A stretch of 64,000 nucleotides of DNA, taken from NCBI GenBank assembly GCA_964420455.1, contig CAYQTO010000004.1, positions 1-64,000 on the forward strand, read 5' to 3'. Of this stretch, positions 36,963-45,349 are shown one piece after another (positions within the stretch are counted from its first letter, which is position 1; every line of letters starts with the position of its first letter). This DNA is from CAYQTO01 sp964420455. Its GTDB lineage: Bacteria; Sumerlaeota; Sumerlaeia; SLMS01. The position numbers were made by a program, and so were the translations under genes. Under the pieces are notes generated by a model. It was given only the letters and a program-made list of their open reading frames with translations, had not been told where the DNA came from and made no database searches.

Positions 36963-37661
36963 ATGTCTGATGACGAGGTGACAACAGCGATGCTTTACTT
37001 TGCCGGTCTTGGAATCCTGCTGATTTTCAGCCTTTGGGCGCAGTGGTCGGTAAAGTCTGCTTACGGCAAGTATTCGAAGATACGGGGGAGCAGCGGCCTG
37101 ACAGGAGCAGAGGCGGCCCGGGAAATGTTGAGTCGTGCCGGCATTGCCAATGTTGGAATCGAGGCGACCCGTGGCATGCTGACGGACCACTACGACCCTC
37201 GCAAGAAGGTCATCCGCCTTTCGGAGGGCGTCTACAACTCGTCGAGCCTCGCCGCGGTTGGAATCGCCTGCCACGAGGCGGGACACGCGGTGCAGGACGC
37301 CCGCAACTATACTCCGCTCGTGATCCGCAACGCCGCGGTACCGATGGCGAGCTTCGGCTCGAACACCGCCTTCATCCTGATTTTCGTCGGCCTGCTGTTG
37401 AACTCGCTCGGGATGGCGGTGATCGGCCTCGTGCTGTTTGCAGGCGTGGTGTTCTTCCAGTTGGTAAACCTGCCGGTGGAGTTCAACGCTTCGGCGCGCG
37501 CCAAGGAAGCCCTGGTAAATTACGGGATCGTATCGCCCGGTCGGGAAGCCGAAGGCGTCTCGAGCGTGCTGAACGCCGCCGCGATGACTTACGTTGCCGC
37601 GACCGCGACCGCGGTGTTCCAGCTCCTGTACTTTCTCATGATCGTTCTCAACCGGCGCTGA
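36963..37661 (+). CDS. YugP-like membrane zinc metallopeptidase
   Basis: A 232-residue membrane protein of the Zn_peptidase_2 (YugP) family. It has an N-terminal transmembrane segment (MLYFAGLGILLIFSLWAQW), then the zinc motif HEAGH in VGIACHEAGHAVQDA, and further hydrophobic segments (AFILIFVGLLLNSLGMAVIGLVLFAG and a C-terminal one). The third ligand region is probably EFNASARAKE. AGAAGG lies 6 bases before the ATG. It is divergent from the hsp20 operon; a role in membrane protein quality control is plausible but inferred. Confidence 0.88.
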   Translation: MSDDEVTTAMLYFAGLGILLIFSLWAQWSVKSAYGKYSKIRGSSGLTGAEAAREMLSRAGIANVGIEATRGMLTDHYDPRKKVIRLSEGVYNSSSLAAVGIACHEAGHAVQDARNYTPLVIRNAAVPMASFGSNTAFILIFVGLLLNSLGMAVIGLVLFAGVVFFQLVNLPVEFNASARAKEALVNYGIVSPGREAEGVSSVLNAAAMTYVAATATAVFQLLYFLMIVLNRR

Positions 37662-37714
37662 AGCGGGGTGGATCGCACCTTGACAGACACCCGGCTTCCT
37701 GACTGAATCGAATC

Positions 37715-37812
37715 TGCATCAGGAGCGAGCCCCCTCAACCGGGGCTCCGGCAACCGGACGAGGCAACACGGTGCCAAGGGCATTTTGCCCGATGTGCGGA
37801 GGCAACACCTCC
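37715..37812 (+). ncRNA. SAM riboswitch-like leader (SAM-I clan aptamer)
   Basis: The order of elements matches the SAM-I aptamer. P1 is TGCATC (37715-37720) with GATGTG (37791-37796). ATCAGGAG follows, like the conserved AUCAAGAG. P2 is GAGCCCC/GGGGCTC. Then comes the invariant GGCAACC (37749-37755), a short P3 (ACCG/CGGT), the invariant GGTGCCAA (37770-37777) and P4 (GGGC/GCCC). A small hairpin GGAGG/CCTCC follows P1, and a strong terminator lies at 37846-37877. P2 is simpler than usual (no obvious kink-turn) and I do not see the usual pseudoknot pairing. Confidence 0.7.
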
Positions 37813-37845
37813 GAATCGCCTCCCTCCCGCCGCCCAAGATCGCTC

Positions 37846-37877
37846 GCCCCGATGCGCCATTCATCGGGGCATTTTTA
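37846..37877 (+). terminator. Terminator hairpin downstream of the SAM riboswitch-like aptamer
   Basis: GCCCCGATG pairs with CATCGGGGC around a 7-base loop, followed by ATTTTTA. Placed between the aptamer and the next start codon, it is the probable expression platform. Confidence 0.75.
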
Positions 37878-37907
37878 GTGGCCTCGAGTGCAAGAAGGTG
37901 ATGTAAG

Positions 37908-38693
37908 TTGCAAATGCCACGAGATCTCTCCTTCGAGGGGACTCCGTTCCTCGTGAACGACGGGGGGCCACTCAGTGACGACGTTATTCTGCTGCCCAGT
38001 GGATTTGGTCGGGAGGTCCTGCTGGAGGTTGCTCGCCGCCGGGCCACCGCGTGCGGAGACGACGTTTTCCTCCACACCGGTGGGGAACGGCTCCGTGTCT
38101 CCCCCAATCCGGCCCTTCCTCCTCAGGCGACGACGGACTTCCGCGAGAAGGCTTACTACGCCGTCTTGCCGACAAGCATCGCCGGCGTGACGGAGACGGA
38201 CGAGGTGTGGGACCGAGCCCGTTATTTCACCGCCTGGCACGCCGCGGAAAAAGGATTCGAGCCGTTTGTCAAGGGGTCCTGGGACCCGCGCTGGCACCGG
38301 CTGTGCGGCCCCTCGGAGGTCACGCGATTCCTCCGGGCGGGGCACCGCAGCGCCCTGCGCAACGGTTTGCTCGCCGCCCCCGATGGGGCGCCGGAAATGT
38401 ACCGCCGCCTCTCGTGGTACCGCTCGATGCAGACAGCGTGGGAAGGTGGATGGCTCCGGACCGACTGGCGCGCCTGGCTCGCGGACGTGGCCTGTGACGG
38501 GGCGCTGGTTCCCGAGGACGTCCGCCGCGTTGTCGGCCGGATTCACTCGGAGGAAACCGCCAAGTCCGGCACCAGCCCCATGACCTACGGTCAGGCCCTC
38601 GAACTCCAACTGCCACACCTGTTCGATCGTCTGGACCGTCGGGCTCTCGACGCCGGCACCCGCGAGGCCTTCCTCGCCTTCCACGTGGCCTGA
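37908..38693 (+). CDS. Protein of unknown function downstream of a SAM riboswitch-like leader
   Basis: A 261-residue soluble protein I do not recognise. It lacks a signal peptide and membrane segments and is rich in Trp, Arg and Asp (YFTAWHAAEKGFEPFVKGSWDPRWHRLCG, RLSWYRSMQTAWEGGWLRTDWRAWLAD). No catalytic motif is clear. A TTG at 37908 lies 7 bases after AAGGTG and an ATG at 37914 is 13 bases after it; either may start translation. If the upstream RNA is a SAM riboswitch, the product should belong to methionine, SAM or sulfur metabolism. aspS follows 106 bases later. Confidence 0.6.
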   Translation: MQMPRDLSFEGTPFLVNDGGPLSDDVILLPSGFGREVLLEVARRRATACGDDVFLHTGGERLRVSPNPALPPQATTDFREKAYYAVLPTSIAGVTETDEVWDRARYFTAWHAAEKGFEPFVKGSWDPRWHRLCGPSEVTRFLRAGHRSALRNGLLAAPDGAPEMYRRLSWYRSMQTAWEGGWLRTDWRAWLADVACDGALVPEDVRRVVGRIHSEETAKSGTSPMTYGQALELQLPHLFDRLDRRALDAGTREAFLAFHVA

Positions 38694-38799
38694 CCCCGCC
38701 AGCGGCATCTCCCCGCTTGCGTTCCCCGGTGGCCGTCGCCATACACCGCCGCTCATTCGGCGGGCCACCCGCCACGCCCGCGACAAAAGGACATCACCC

Positions 38800-40917
38800 G
38801 TGACCCAGGCTGTTACCGATTCGATCCCACTCGAGCACGCCCGCCGTTCCGCGCTGTGCGGTCAGGTCCGCGCCGCCCACATCGGCCAGGAACTGGTCCT
38901 CAAGGGATGGGTCCACCGACGCCGCGACCATGGCCGGCTCATGTTCATTGACCTCCGCGACCGCGAAGGCCTCATGCAGATTCGGATCAATCCCGATAGC
39001 CTGGAGAACGACCAGAAGGTCGGGGTGGATGCCACCCTCCGCTGGAGTGCCCCCGCGCCGGACCTCCTCGCGAAGATCCGCCAATTCTCCCATCCCGGGT
39101 TCGAGCTGACCGCCCTTGTCCAGGGAGACATCAATCTTTGGCCTGACGGGCGCGACCCCAAGGAGGGTGCCGAGGAGTACCGTGCGCGCTTCCTCGCGAT
39201 CGACGAGGCGCGAAACGTCAACGAAGGGGACCGCGACGGCGTTGCCGCAGCCCTCCGTTCCGCCGGCTTCACCGTTGAGGCGCTGCATTTCGTTTCCCAG
39301 ACCCACCACATCCGCGAGGAATACGTGCTCGCCGTTCGTGGCACCGTCGAGCGTCGCCCCGACGGCATGGAGAACGACAAGCTCCCGACCGGCGAGACGG
39401 AGATGGCCGCCACGGAGATCCGCATCCTCAACACCTGCGACCCGCTCCCCTTCCGTATAGACGAGCACTGGAAGACAAACGAGGAGCTCCGCCTGCGTTA
39501 CCGGTACCTTGATCTTCGGCGACCCGAGCTCCAGCGCAACTTCCTCATGCGCGACCGACTGTACAAAGCCACGCGGGACTACCTCGTCTCGCGCGGTTTC
39601 GTCGAGGTCGAAACGCCCATCCTCGCCAAGCCCACGCCCGAGGGAGCCCGCGATTTCCTCATCCCCTCCCGTCTCCATCCGGGCCTGAACTACGCGCTCC
39701 CCCAGTCGCCCCAGCTCTTCAAGCAGATCCTCATGGTGAGCGGCTTCGACCGTTACTTCCAGGTCGCCCGCTGCTTTCGCGACGAGGCCCTGCGGGCCAA
39801 TCGCCAACCCGAGTTCACCCAGGTCGACATCGAGATGAGCTTCGTCACCGTCGACGACGTCATCGAGGAAATGGAGGGGCTGGCGGCTGCAATGTGGATG
39901 GGCACGCTCGGGATCGAGCTTCCCCGGCCTTTTGACCGCCTTCCGTACCGGGAGGCCGTGGAACGCTATGGCAGCGACAAGCCCGACCGCCGCTTCGCCA
40001 TGGAACTCACTGATTTCACCGAGACCATCCGCAACCGCACCGAGTTCGGTGTGTTCAATACCATCCTTGGGAAGGGCGGCGCCATCGTCGGCCTCGTCCA
40101 CAAGGGCGGCGCGGACAAGTATAGCAACACCGAGCTGAAGCCGGACGGTGACTTCCAGAAACGTGCGTCACGCACGACCGAGTGCCGGGGCGTGGCCTGG
40201 TTCCGTGTCGGGGTCGACGGCAGCCTGGAATCGAGCATCGCCAAGTTCTTCACTGCCGAGGCCCTCGCGGATGTGCGCGCCCGTGCCGGAGCGGAGCCGG
40301 GGGACATGATCTTTCTGATCGCCGATGTGAAGCGGGCCCGGGCCCTCGACATGGCCGGCCGCCTCCGCCTCATGATCGCCCGGGAAAACGATCTCATCCC
40401 GCAGGGCGTCTTCAACTTCTGCTGGGTCGTGGACTTCCCCCTGTTCGAGTACAACGACGACGAGAAGCGTTGGGAACCGGCCCACCACCCCTTCACCTCG
40501 CCGCACCCCGAGGACTTCGACAAGATCGAGTCGGACCCCGGCAATGTGCGATCGCTCGCCTACGACCTCGCGCTCAACGGCGAGGAGGCCGCCGGGGGCT
40601 CCATCCGTATCCATCGCCCCGAGCTCCAGTCGCGCCTCTTCAAGGCGATCGGTATCGACGAGCAGGAGGCGCGCGAGAAGTTCGGTTTCCTCCTCGACGC
40701 GTTACGCCTCGGTGCGCCCCCCCACGGCGGCATCGCCTTTGGCTTCGACCGCACCCTCATGTCCATCCTCAACGTTGATTCCATCCGCGAGGTCATCGCC
40801 TTCCCCAAGACCCAGCAAGGCACCTGCCTCATGAGCGGCGCCCCGGGAGAAGTCACCGACGAACAACTGAAGGAGCTCCACATCAAGAGCCTTGCAAAGA
40901 ACGAGAAGGGTTCCTAG
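38800..40917 (+). CDS. aspS: Aspartate-tRNA ligase with a large insertion in the anticodon-binding domain
   Basis: Class II AspRS, 705 residues against about 590 usually. The N-terminal OB fold (GWVHRRRDHGRLMFIDLRDREG) is interrupted after residue 66 by about 93 extra residues and resumes at EEYVLAVRGTVERRPDG. The catalytic core is normal: YRYLDLRR, PEGARDFLIPSR, motif 2 FRDEALRANRQPEFTQVDIE and motif 3 GGIAFGFDR, with the bacterial GAD domain between. His in RRRDHG, rather than Leu, is associated with non-discriminating AspRS that also charges tRNA-Asn. The GTG start has AAAAGG 8 bases upstream. One octamer encodes Arg-Ile-Asp. Confidence 0.93.
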   Translation: MTQAVTDSIPLEHARRSALCGQVRAAHIGQELVLKGWVHRRRDHGRLMFIDLRDREGLMQIRINPDSLENDQKVGVDATLRWSAPAPDLLAKIRQFSHPGFELTALVQGDINLWPDGRDPKEGAEEYRARFLAIDEARNVNEGDRDGVAAALRSAGFTVEALHFVSQTHHIREEYVLAVRGTVERRPDGMENDKLPTGETEMAATEIRILNTCDPLPFRIDEHWKTNEELRLRYRYLDLRRPELQRNFLMRDRLYKATRDYLVSRGFVEVETPILAKPTPEGARDFLIPSRLHPGLNYALPQSPQLFKQILMVSGFDRYFQVARCFRDEALRANRQPEFTQVDIEMSFVTVDDVIEEMEGLAAAMWMGTLGIELPRPFDRLPYREAVERYGSDKPDRRFAMELTDFTETIRNRTEFGVFNTILGKGGAIVGLVHKGGADKYSNTELKPDGDFQKRASRTTECRGVAWFRVGVDGSLESSIAKFFTAEALADVRARAGAEPGDMIFLIADVKRARALDMAGRLRLMIARENDLIPQGVFNFCWVVDFPLFEYNDDEKRWEPAHHPFTSPHPEDFDKIESDPGNVRSLAYDLALNGEEAAGGSIRIHRPELQSRLFKAIGIDEQEAREKFGFLLDALRLGAPPHGGIAFGFDRTLMSILNVDSIREVIAFPKTQQGTCLMSGAPGEVTDEQLKELHIKSLAKNEKGS
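39455..39462 (+). repeat. GTATAGAC octamer, copy 9
   Basis: Exact octamer in aspS; it reads CGT ATA GAC (Arg-Ile-Asp). It opens a 10.7-kb stretch holding nine copies. Confidence 0.9.
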
Positions 40918-40971
40918 TTTATCTCTGCCGTCAGCCATTGCCGCGGCGGACACCTGTGGAAGAAAAGCCCC

Positions 40972-41262
40972 TTGTCCGACGACGTTTTCAACGACCGGGA
41001 GTTCGTAAAGGCGAACCTTCCCCTGCCCGGAGTGATTGAGTACAGCTTTGTGGGCGACAGCAGCCCGGCCTACCACGCGCGCCTCGAGGAAATCCTCCAG
41101 CGCGTGGCCGGCGAGGAAAACATCCGCCGCCGCAGTTACCGCGAGTCATCCGGTGGGTCCTACATGGCCTATCGCTTCAAGGTCTTTCACATGACCTTTG
41201 AGGATGTGGAGCAGGTCTATCGCGAGGTCTGCGCCCTCCCCGGCACGCGGTTCGTCATCTAG
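40972..41262 (+). CDS. DUF493 (YbeD-like) family protein
   Basis: A 96-residue small cytoplasmic protein of the YbeD/DUF493 family. The ferredoxin-like fold is recognisable by GVIEYSFVGDSSPAYHARLEEIL, SYRESSGGSYMAYRFKVFHM and a final VYREVCALPGTRFVI. The YbeD role is poorly defined and regulatory ACT-like binding has been suggested. It starts at TTG, with GGAAG about 9 bases upstream and no in-frame ATG before it. It sits 6 bases before the next gene. Confidence 0.8.
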   Translation: MSDDVFNDREFVKANLPLPGVIEYSFVGDSSPAYHARLEEILQRVAGEENIRRRSYRESSGGSYMAYRFKVFHMTFEDVEQVYREVCALPGTRFVI

Positions 41263-41268
41263 TCCACC

Positions 41269-43035
41269 ATGACCAAGCGGCCGACGGGAATGATCTTTGG
41301 CGCGGTTCCCGCCCTTGGGGTTGTCTACTTCGGCCTGCTCGCCCCCACCCCCTCACAGATCGTCGACACCGAAGAGTACCGCGACCGCCTCCACGCCATG
41401 TGGATCGGCCAGACCATCGCCAACTGGACGGGGCTCCGCACGGAACTCCGCCGCAACCAGCCCCCCTTCTTCACCGATGGGGACTGGGGTGGCGTCACCG
41501 ATCGCGGCCCCATCGAATTCGTCCTCGACCAGGACCCCTGGGGCGCGGACGACGACACCGACATCGAGTACGTCTATACGCACCTGATCGAGACCCACCA
41601 AACCCTCGATCTCACTCCCGCCCAGATCGCCGATGGCTGGCGCCGCCATATCAACGACTTCATTTGGGTTTCGAACGCGCGCGCACGGCAACTCATGGGC
41701 GAGGGGCTCCATCCTCCCGCCACCGGGATGGCCGCAACGAACCCCGACGGCCTCATGATCGACGCGCAGCTGACGACCGAGCTGTTTGGTGCTTACGCCC
41801 CGGGCATGCCCGAGGTCGCGCTCCGCATCAGCGCCCTCCCCATCCGGACCACCGCCCGCGGCCACGCCGCCCACGCCGCCCAATTCCACGTGCTCCTCTA
41901 CAGCCTTGCCGCTGTTGTCCCGGAGGATCTTTCCCGCCAGGAGCAGGTCCTCTGGCTCGTCGACCACGCCCGGGCCTACCTGCCGGACTCTTCCAAAGCC
42001 GCCGATATCATCGACTTCGTCCGCCAGGACTTCCTCGCAAATCCGGACAAGGACGACTGGGAACGAACGCGGGACCGTGTCCATACCCGGTACCAGCGCG
42101 ACACGGCTGCGAACGGATTCGCCTATCGCGGCGCCTTCGAGTCGACGATCAATCTCGGCGCCGGGGTGATGGCTCTGCTCTACGGTGGGGGAGACTACCG
42201 TCGTACGGTCCGGATCGGCACCCTCGCCGGCTGGGACAGCGACAACCCAACGGCCACCATGGGGGGGCTCCTCGGCCTCCTGTACGGAACCGCCGAAATC
42301 AGGGCGATGTTTCCCGAAGTGGCACTTTCGGATCGTTACCATAGCGCCCGCACCCGCGACAACCTGCCTGATTTTCTTCCCGGCGACCCGGCGGCCGAGG
42401 ACACCTTCGCCCTCCTGGTGGATCGCATGATGCCCTGGGTGCATGTCGCGGTGGCCTCCGGAGGGGGACGCCTGGCTCCCGCTGGCCAGCTCTGGATTCT
42501 GCCCCCCACTCCCGATTCCCCGCCGGTCCAGCGCAATCCCCTCTGGCGACTCTTTGAACGGAGCGCCAACAATCGCGTGCGGCTCGACGGGGGCGTGCCC
42601 CTGGTCTATACGTCTGACGGGGTGAATGATCCCGCCGTGGCGGACGGCGTCACCTACGACTTTTCCGGTCGCGAGGTGTTCAGCGACTCGGAGCCGGTCT
42701 ATACGTCTGCAAGGGGCTTGGACACTTTGTGGATCGCCGTAACGTATCCCGCGGCGGTGGAGGTAAGCAGTCTTCGCTTTGTCGAAGGCCCCCACGGCGG
42801 TGGCGGGGGCTGGTTCGAGGAGTTGACGTCGGTGAAGCTGCTGGTGGGAGGTCGCTGGATCGAGGCGGCGGAGTGGGGCCTTTCGGAGGCGCTCGATCCC
42901 GGGCGGGGATACCAGGAGGTGGAGATCTATCTGCCTGCCCCGCGATCGGTGGAGGGGATCTGGATCGAGGGCCGGCCCGGGGGGGATGGGGGATTCGTGA
43001 CGTGCCTCGAACTGGATGGCTTTTCCCGGCCGTGA
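41269..43035 (+). CDS. Exported ADP-ribosylglycohydrolase-family protein with C-terminal beta-sandwich domain
   Basis: A 588-residue protein with an N-terminal signal/anchor segment (GMIFGAVPALGVVYFGLLAP) followed by an ADP-ribosylglycohydrolase (DraG/crystallin J1) domain, about residues 30-420. Metal-binding acidic motifs are seen in WGADDDTDIEYVYTHL and GWDSDNPTATMGG. The C-terminal 140 residues look like a discoidin-type carbohydrate-binding sandwich (VSSLRFVEGPHGGGGGWFEEL). Directly downstream are a sugar-binding protein and two permeases, so it probably cleaves a ribosyl or glycosyl compound before uptake. Three octamers are present, two of them within the repeated 14-base word GGTCTATACGTCTG. 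Confidence 0.78.
   Translation: MTKRPTGMIFGAVPALGVVYFGLLAPTPSQIVDTEEYRDRLHAMWIGQTIANWTGLRTELRRNQPPFFTDGDWGGVTDRGPIEFVLDQDPWGADDDTDIEYVYTHLIETHQTLDLTPAQIADGWRRHINDFIWVSNARARQLMGEGLHPPATGMAATNPDGLMIDAQLTTELFGAYAPGMPEVALRISALPIRTTARGHAAHAAQFHVLLYSLAAVVPEDLSRQEQVLWLVDHARAYLPDSSKAADIIDFVRQDFLANPDKDDWERTRDRVHTRYQRDTAANGFAYRGAFESTINLGAGVMALLYGGGDYRRTVRIGTLAGWDSDNPTATMGGLLGLLYGTAEIRAMFPEVALSDRYHSARTRDNLPDFLPGDPAAEDTFALLVDRMMPWVHVAVASGGGRLAPAGQLWILPPTPDSPPVQRNPLWRLFERSANNRVRLDGGVPLVYTSDGVNDPAVADGVTYDFSGREVFSDSEPVYTSARGLDTLWIAVTYPAAVEVSSLRFVEGPHGGGGGWFEELTSVKLLVGGRWIEAAEWGLSEALDPGRGYQEVEIYLPAPRSVEGIWIEGRPGGDGGFVTCLELDGFSRP
41572..41579 (-). repeat. GTATAGAC octamer, copy 10
   Basis: Plus strand reads GTC TAT AC (Val-Tyr-Thr) beside the metal-binding motif of the ADP-ribosylglycohydrolase-family gene. 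Confidence 0.9.
42604..42611 (-). repeat. GTATAGAC octamer, copy 11
   Basis: Plus strand reads GTC TAT AC (Val-Tyr-Thr). It lies in a 14-base word repeated exactly 93 bases downstream. Confidence 0.9.
42697..42704 (-). repeat. GTATAGAC octamer, copy 12
   Basis: Plus strand reads GTC TAT AC (Val-Tyr-Thr), the second member of the close pair with copy 11. These two are the only copies followed by C rather than a purine. Confidence 0.9.
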
Positions 43036-43049
43036 GGGGTGGCTTTTAG

Positions 43050-43063
43050 TTGCGCTGGCGCAA
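43050..43063. promoter_or_regulatory. Palindrome before the sugar-binding-protein gene (possible LacI-type operator)
   Basis: TTGCGC-TG-GCGCAA, a perfect 6-base inverted repeat, lies in the 80-base gap 53 bases before the ATG. The symmetry suits a LacI/GalR-family site or a weak hairpin; there is no T-run. Confidence 0.35.
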
Positions 43064-43115
43064 TCGCTTACATCAGCCTCCCTGCTGACGGTCCAAATCG
43101 CACAAAACCCATCAA

Positions 43116-44456
43116 ATGAGCGATTTCCTCGACAGCATCCCCTTTGGAAAGGCCCCCGCCCTCCTCCTCCTGTTGGCGGTTGCAAGCGGCCTCTATCTCC
43201 TCGCCAATCCGGTTCCGAACCCCGAGGCGGACATCACCGTCTGGACCTTCGAGCATTCCCGCAGCCAACTCTACGAGGAGCAGGAGGCAGACTTCGAGGC
43301 GGCCGTCGGCAACCGCCAACTGGTCGTCAACAACATCGCCTACGAGGCGCTTCAAAGCCGGCTGCGCTCCGCCCTCTGGGCGGCCCTCGACGTGCCCGAC
43401 ATTGTGGAGCTCGAAATCAGCGGCGCCGGCTCCTTCTTTCGCGGCGAGATCGAACATGTCGGCTTCCTCGATCTCACACCGTATATACAGAAAGACAACC
43501 TCGACGAGCTCATCGTGGCCACCCGGTTTACTCCCTATCGAAACCGCGGACGACAATTCGGCCTCCCCCTGGACATCCATCCGGTGATGGTTGCGTATAG
43601 ACGCGACCTTTTCGAGGAGCTCGGAATCAATCCGGAGGACCTGGAGACCTGGGACGACTTCCTGCGCATCGGCCGGAACGTGACCGTCCCCGGCGAGCGG
43701 TACATGATCCAGCTTTCCGAGTCGAACCCCTTCCAGTTCGAGATGCTCCTTTTCCAGAACGGCGGTGGTTACTTTAGCGCGGATGGTGATCTCATCATCG
43801 ACAGCGAGGAGACGATCGAGGCGCTGATGACGTACGTGCCCATGGTGGCGGGGGAGGGACGCATCAGCATCGACCTCGGCGGGGATGCGTTTACCCAGGC
43901 GATCGAGAACGGCACGATCCTTTGCGTGCTGGCGCCGGACTGGCTCGCGCACTTTATCACTCTGATCGCGCCCCAGGTGGAAGGCCGCATGGCGCTGATG
44001 CCGATGCCCGCGTTCGAACCGGGCGGCCGGCGGACGAGCACCGCGGGCGGGTCGATGATCGCCATTACCGAGGCGTCGCCGAACCCGGACCTCGCCTGGG
44101 AGTTCATCCGCTACTTCTGGCTGAACGAGGAGGCGGCGGAGGAACGCTTTCGTGAAACAGGTATCCTGCCGCCCTTCAAAGAGGCGTGGTCGCTGCCGGC
44201 CTTTTCCGAGCCCGATCCGTTCTGGTCGAACCAGCGCGTCGGCCAGTTGTTCGCCTCTGTCGCCGAGGACGTCCCCCCTCAGCACGCGAGTCCCTTTGTC
44301 GAGGTGGCCAAGGCCGAAATGGGTAACGTTTTGTCGGCTTGTTCGAGGTACTATCGGGACAACGGCGAGGAGGGATTCGAGGAATTCGCCCGCCGTCGCC
44401 TTGCCCGCGCTGCGGAGGACATTCGCCGCCTGATGTCGAGGGACCCCTTCCGATGA
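43116..44456 (+). CDS. Sugar ABC transporter substrate-binding protein
   Basis: A 446-residue CUT1-type extracellular solute-binding protein. An N-terminal hydrophobic segment (APALLLLLAVASGLYLLANP) lacks a lipobox cysteine and may act as a signal anchor. The family pattern is visible in ITVWTFEHS, DIVELEISGAG, GLPLDIHPVMVAYRRDLFEELG and GGSMIAITEAS. It binds an oligosaccharide or glycoside for the two permeases downstream. Its stop overlaps the first permease start (ATGA, 44453-44456). No ATPase gene is in the window, so a shared MsmK-like ATPase is expected elsewhere. One octamer encodes Tyr-Arg using AGA. Confidence 0.88.
   Translation: MSDFLDSIPFGKAPALLLLLAVASGLYLLANPVPNPEADITVWTFEHSRSQLYEEQEADFEAAVGNRQLVVNNIAYEALQSRLRSALWAALDVPDIVELEISGAGSFFRGEIEHVGFLDLTPYIQKDNLDELIVATRFTPYRNRGRQFGLPLDIHPVMVAYRRDLFEELGINPEDLETWDDFLRIGRNVTVPGERYMIQLSESNPFQFEMLLFQNGGGYFSADGDLIIDSEETIEALMTYVPMVAGEGRISIDLGGDAFTQAIENGTILCVLAPDWLAHFITLIAPQVEGRMALMPMPAFEPGGRRTSTAGGSMIAITEASPNPDLAWEFIRYFWLNEEAAEERFRETGILPPFKEAWSLPAFSEPDPFWSNQRVGQLFASVAEDVPPQHASPFVEVAKAEMGNVLSACSRYYRDNGEEGFEEFARRRLARAAEDIRRLMSRDPFR
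43595..43602 (+). repeat. GTATAGAC octamer, copy 13
   Basis: Exact octamer in the binding-protein gene, read TAT AGA C (Tyr-Arg), the rare third register. Confidence 0.9.
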
Positions 44457-45349
44457 TGGCCGAGGCTTTTTTCCGGTTCCAGCGGCGCTCCGCCCCGTAT
44501 CTCTTCGTGGCACCGTTCCTGGTCACTTTCGCCGTCTTCTGGCTCTACCCCCTCATCAAGAGCCTGATCCTTTCCACCTACATCACCAGCGGCCCCCAGT
44601 CGCAGGCGTTTGTCGGGTTCGACAACTTCCTGTTTCTGCTGACCGACGGCAATTTCCACCGGGCGGTGATCAATACCGCCGTCTTCACGCTGTTCTCCCT
44701 GTTGCTCCAGGTGCCCGTGAGCCTTGGCCTGGCGCTGCTCCTGAACGACGCGGCGGTCAAGGGGCGGAATTTCTTCCGCTTCGCGTTCTTCTCGCCGCAC
44801 CTGTTCGGCCAGGTGTTCGTCGCGCTGCTGTTCACGGTCATCTTCCTGCCGCAATACGGCCTGCTCAACGTCGCGCTTCACACGCTCTTTGGGGCGGACC
44901 TCGACCGCAACTGGCTCGGCAACGCGCAACTGGTTATGCCATCGCTGGTTCTGACGGCGCTTTGGATGAATCTCGGGTTTAACATGATCTATTTCCTGGC
45001 GGCGCTCCAGTCCATCGACCGGGTGTTATACGAAGCCGCGGCGGTGGACGGGGCGAGCGCGGTCCAGCGCTTTCGCCATGTAACCCTCCCGGGTATCCGC
45101 CCCGTCCTCGTCTTCGTCCTGGTCATCATCACGATCGGCTCCTTCCAACTTTACGAATTGCCGTTCGTGATGCTCGATGGACCCGGGCCCGAGAACGCCG
45201 GCCTCACCGTGGTCATGATGCTTTATCGCGAAGGGTTCGAGGCGGGTGATCTCGGTTATGCCTCGGCGATCGGCTGGACACTGGCCCTGATCGTCATGGC
45301 CGCCTCGCTGCTCCAGGTCGTCCTGAGTGGAGCCTTGAAACATGAATAG
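44453..45349 (+). CDS. Sugar ABC transporter permease (MalF/UgpA type)
   Basis: A 298-residue inner-membrane permease with six expected transmembrane segments. The N terminus RRSAPYLFVAPFLVTFAVFWLYP is typical of CUT1 permeases. The EAA loop that contacts the ATPase reads YEAAAVDGASAVQRFRHVTLP. The first of two ATGs overlaps the binding-protein stop; the stop overlaps the second permease gene by 8 bases. Confidence 0.92.
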   Translation: MMAEAFFRFQRRSAPYLFVAPFLVTFAVFWLYPLIKSLILSTYITSGPQSQAFVGFDNFLFLLTDGNFHRAVINTAVFTLFSLLLQVPVSLGLALLLNDAAVKGRNFFRFAFFSPHLFGQVFVALLFTVIFLPQYGLLNVALHTLFGADLDRNWLGNAQLVMPSLVLTALWMNLGFNMIYFLAALQSIDRVLYEAAAVDGASAVQRFRHVTLPGIRPVLVFVLVIITIGSFQLYELPFVMLDGPGPENAGLTVVMMLYREGFEAGDLGYASAIGWTLALIVMAASLLQVVLSGALKHE

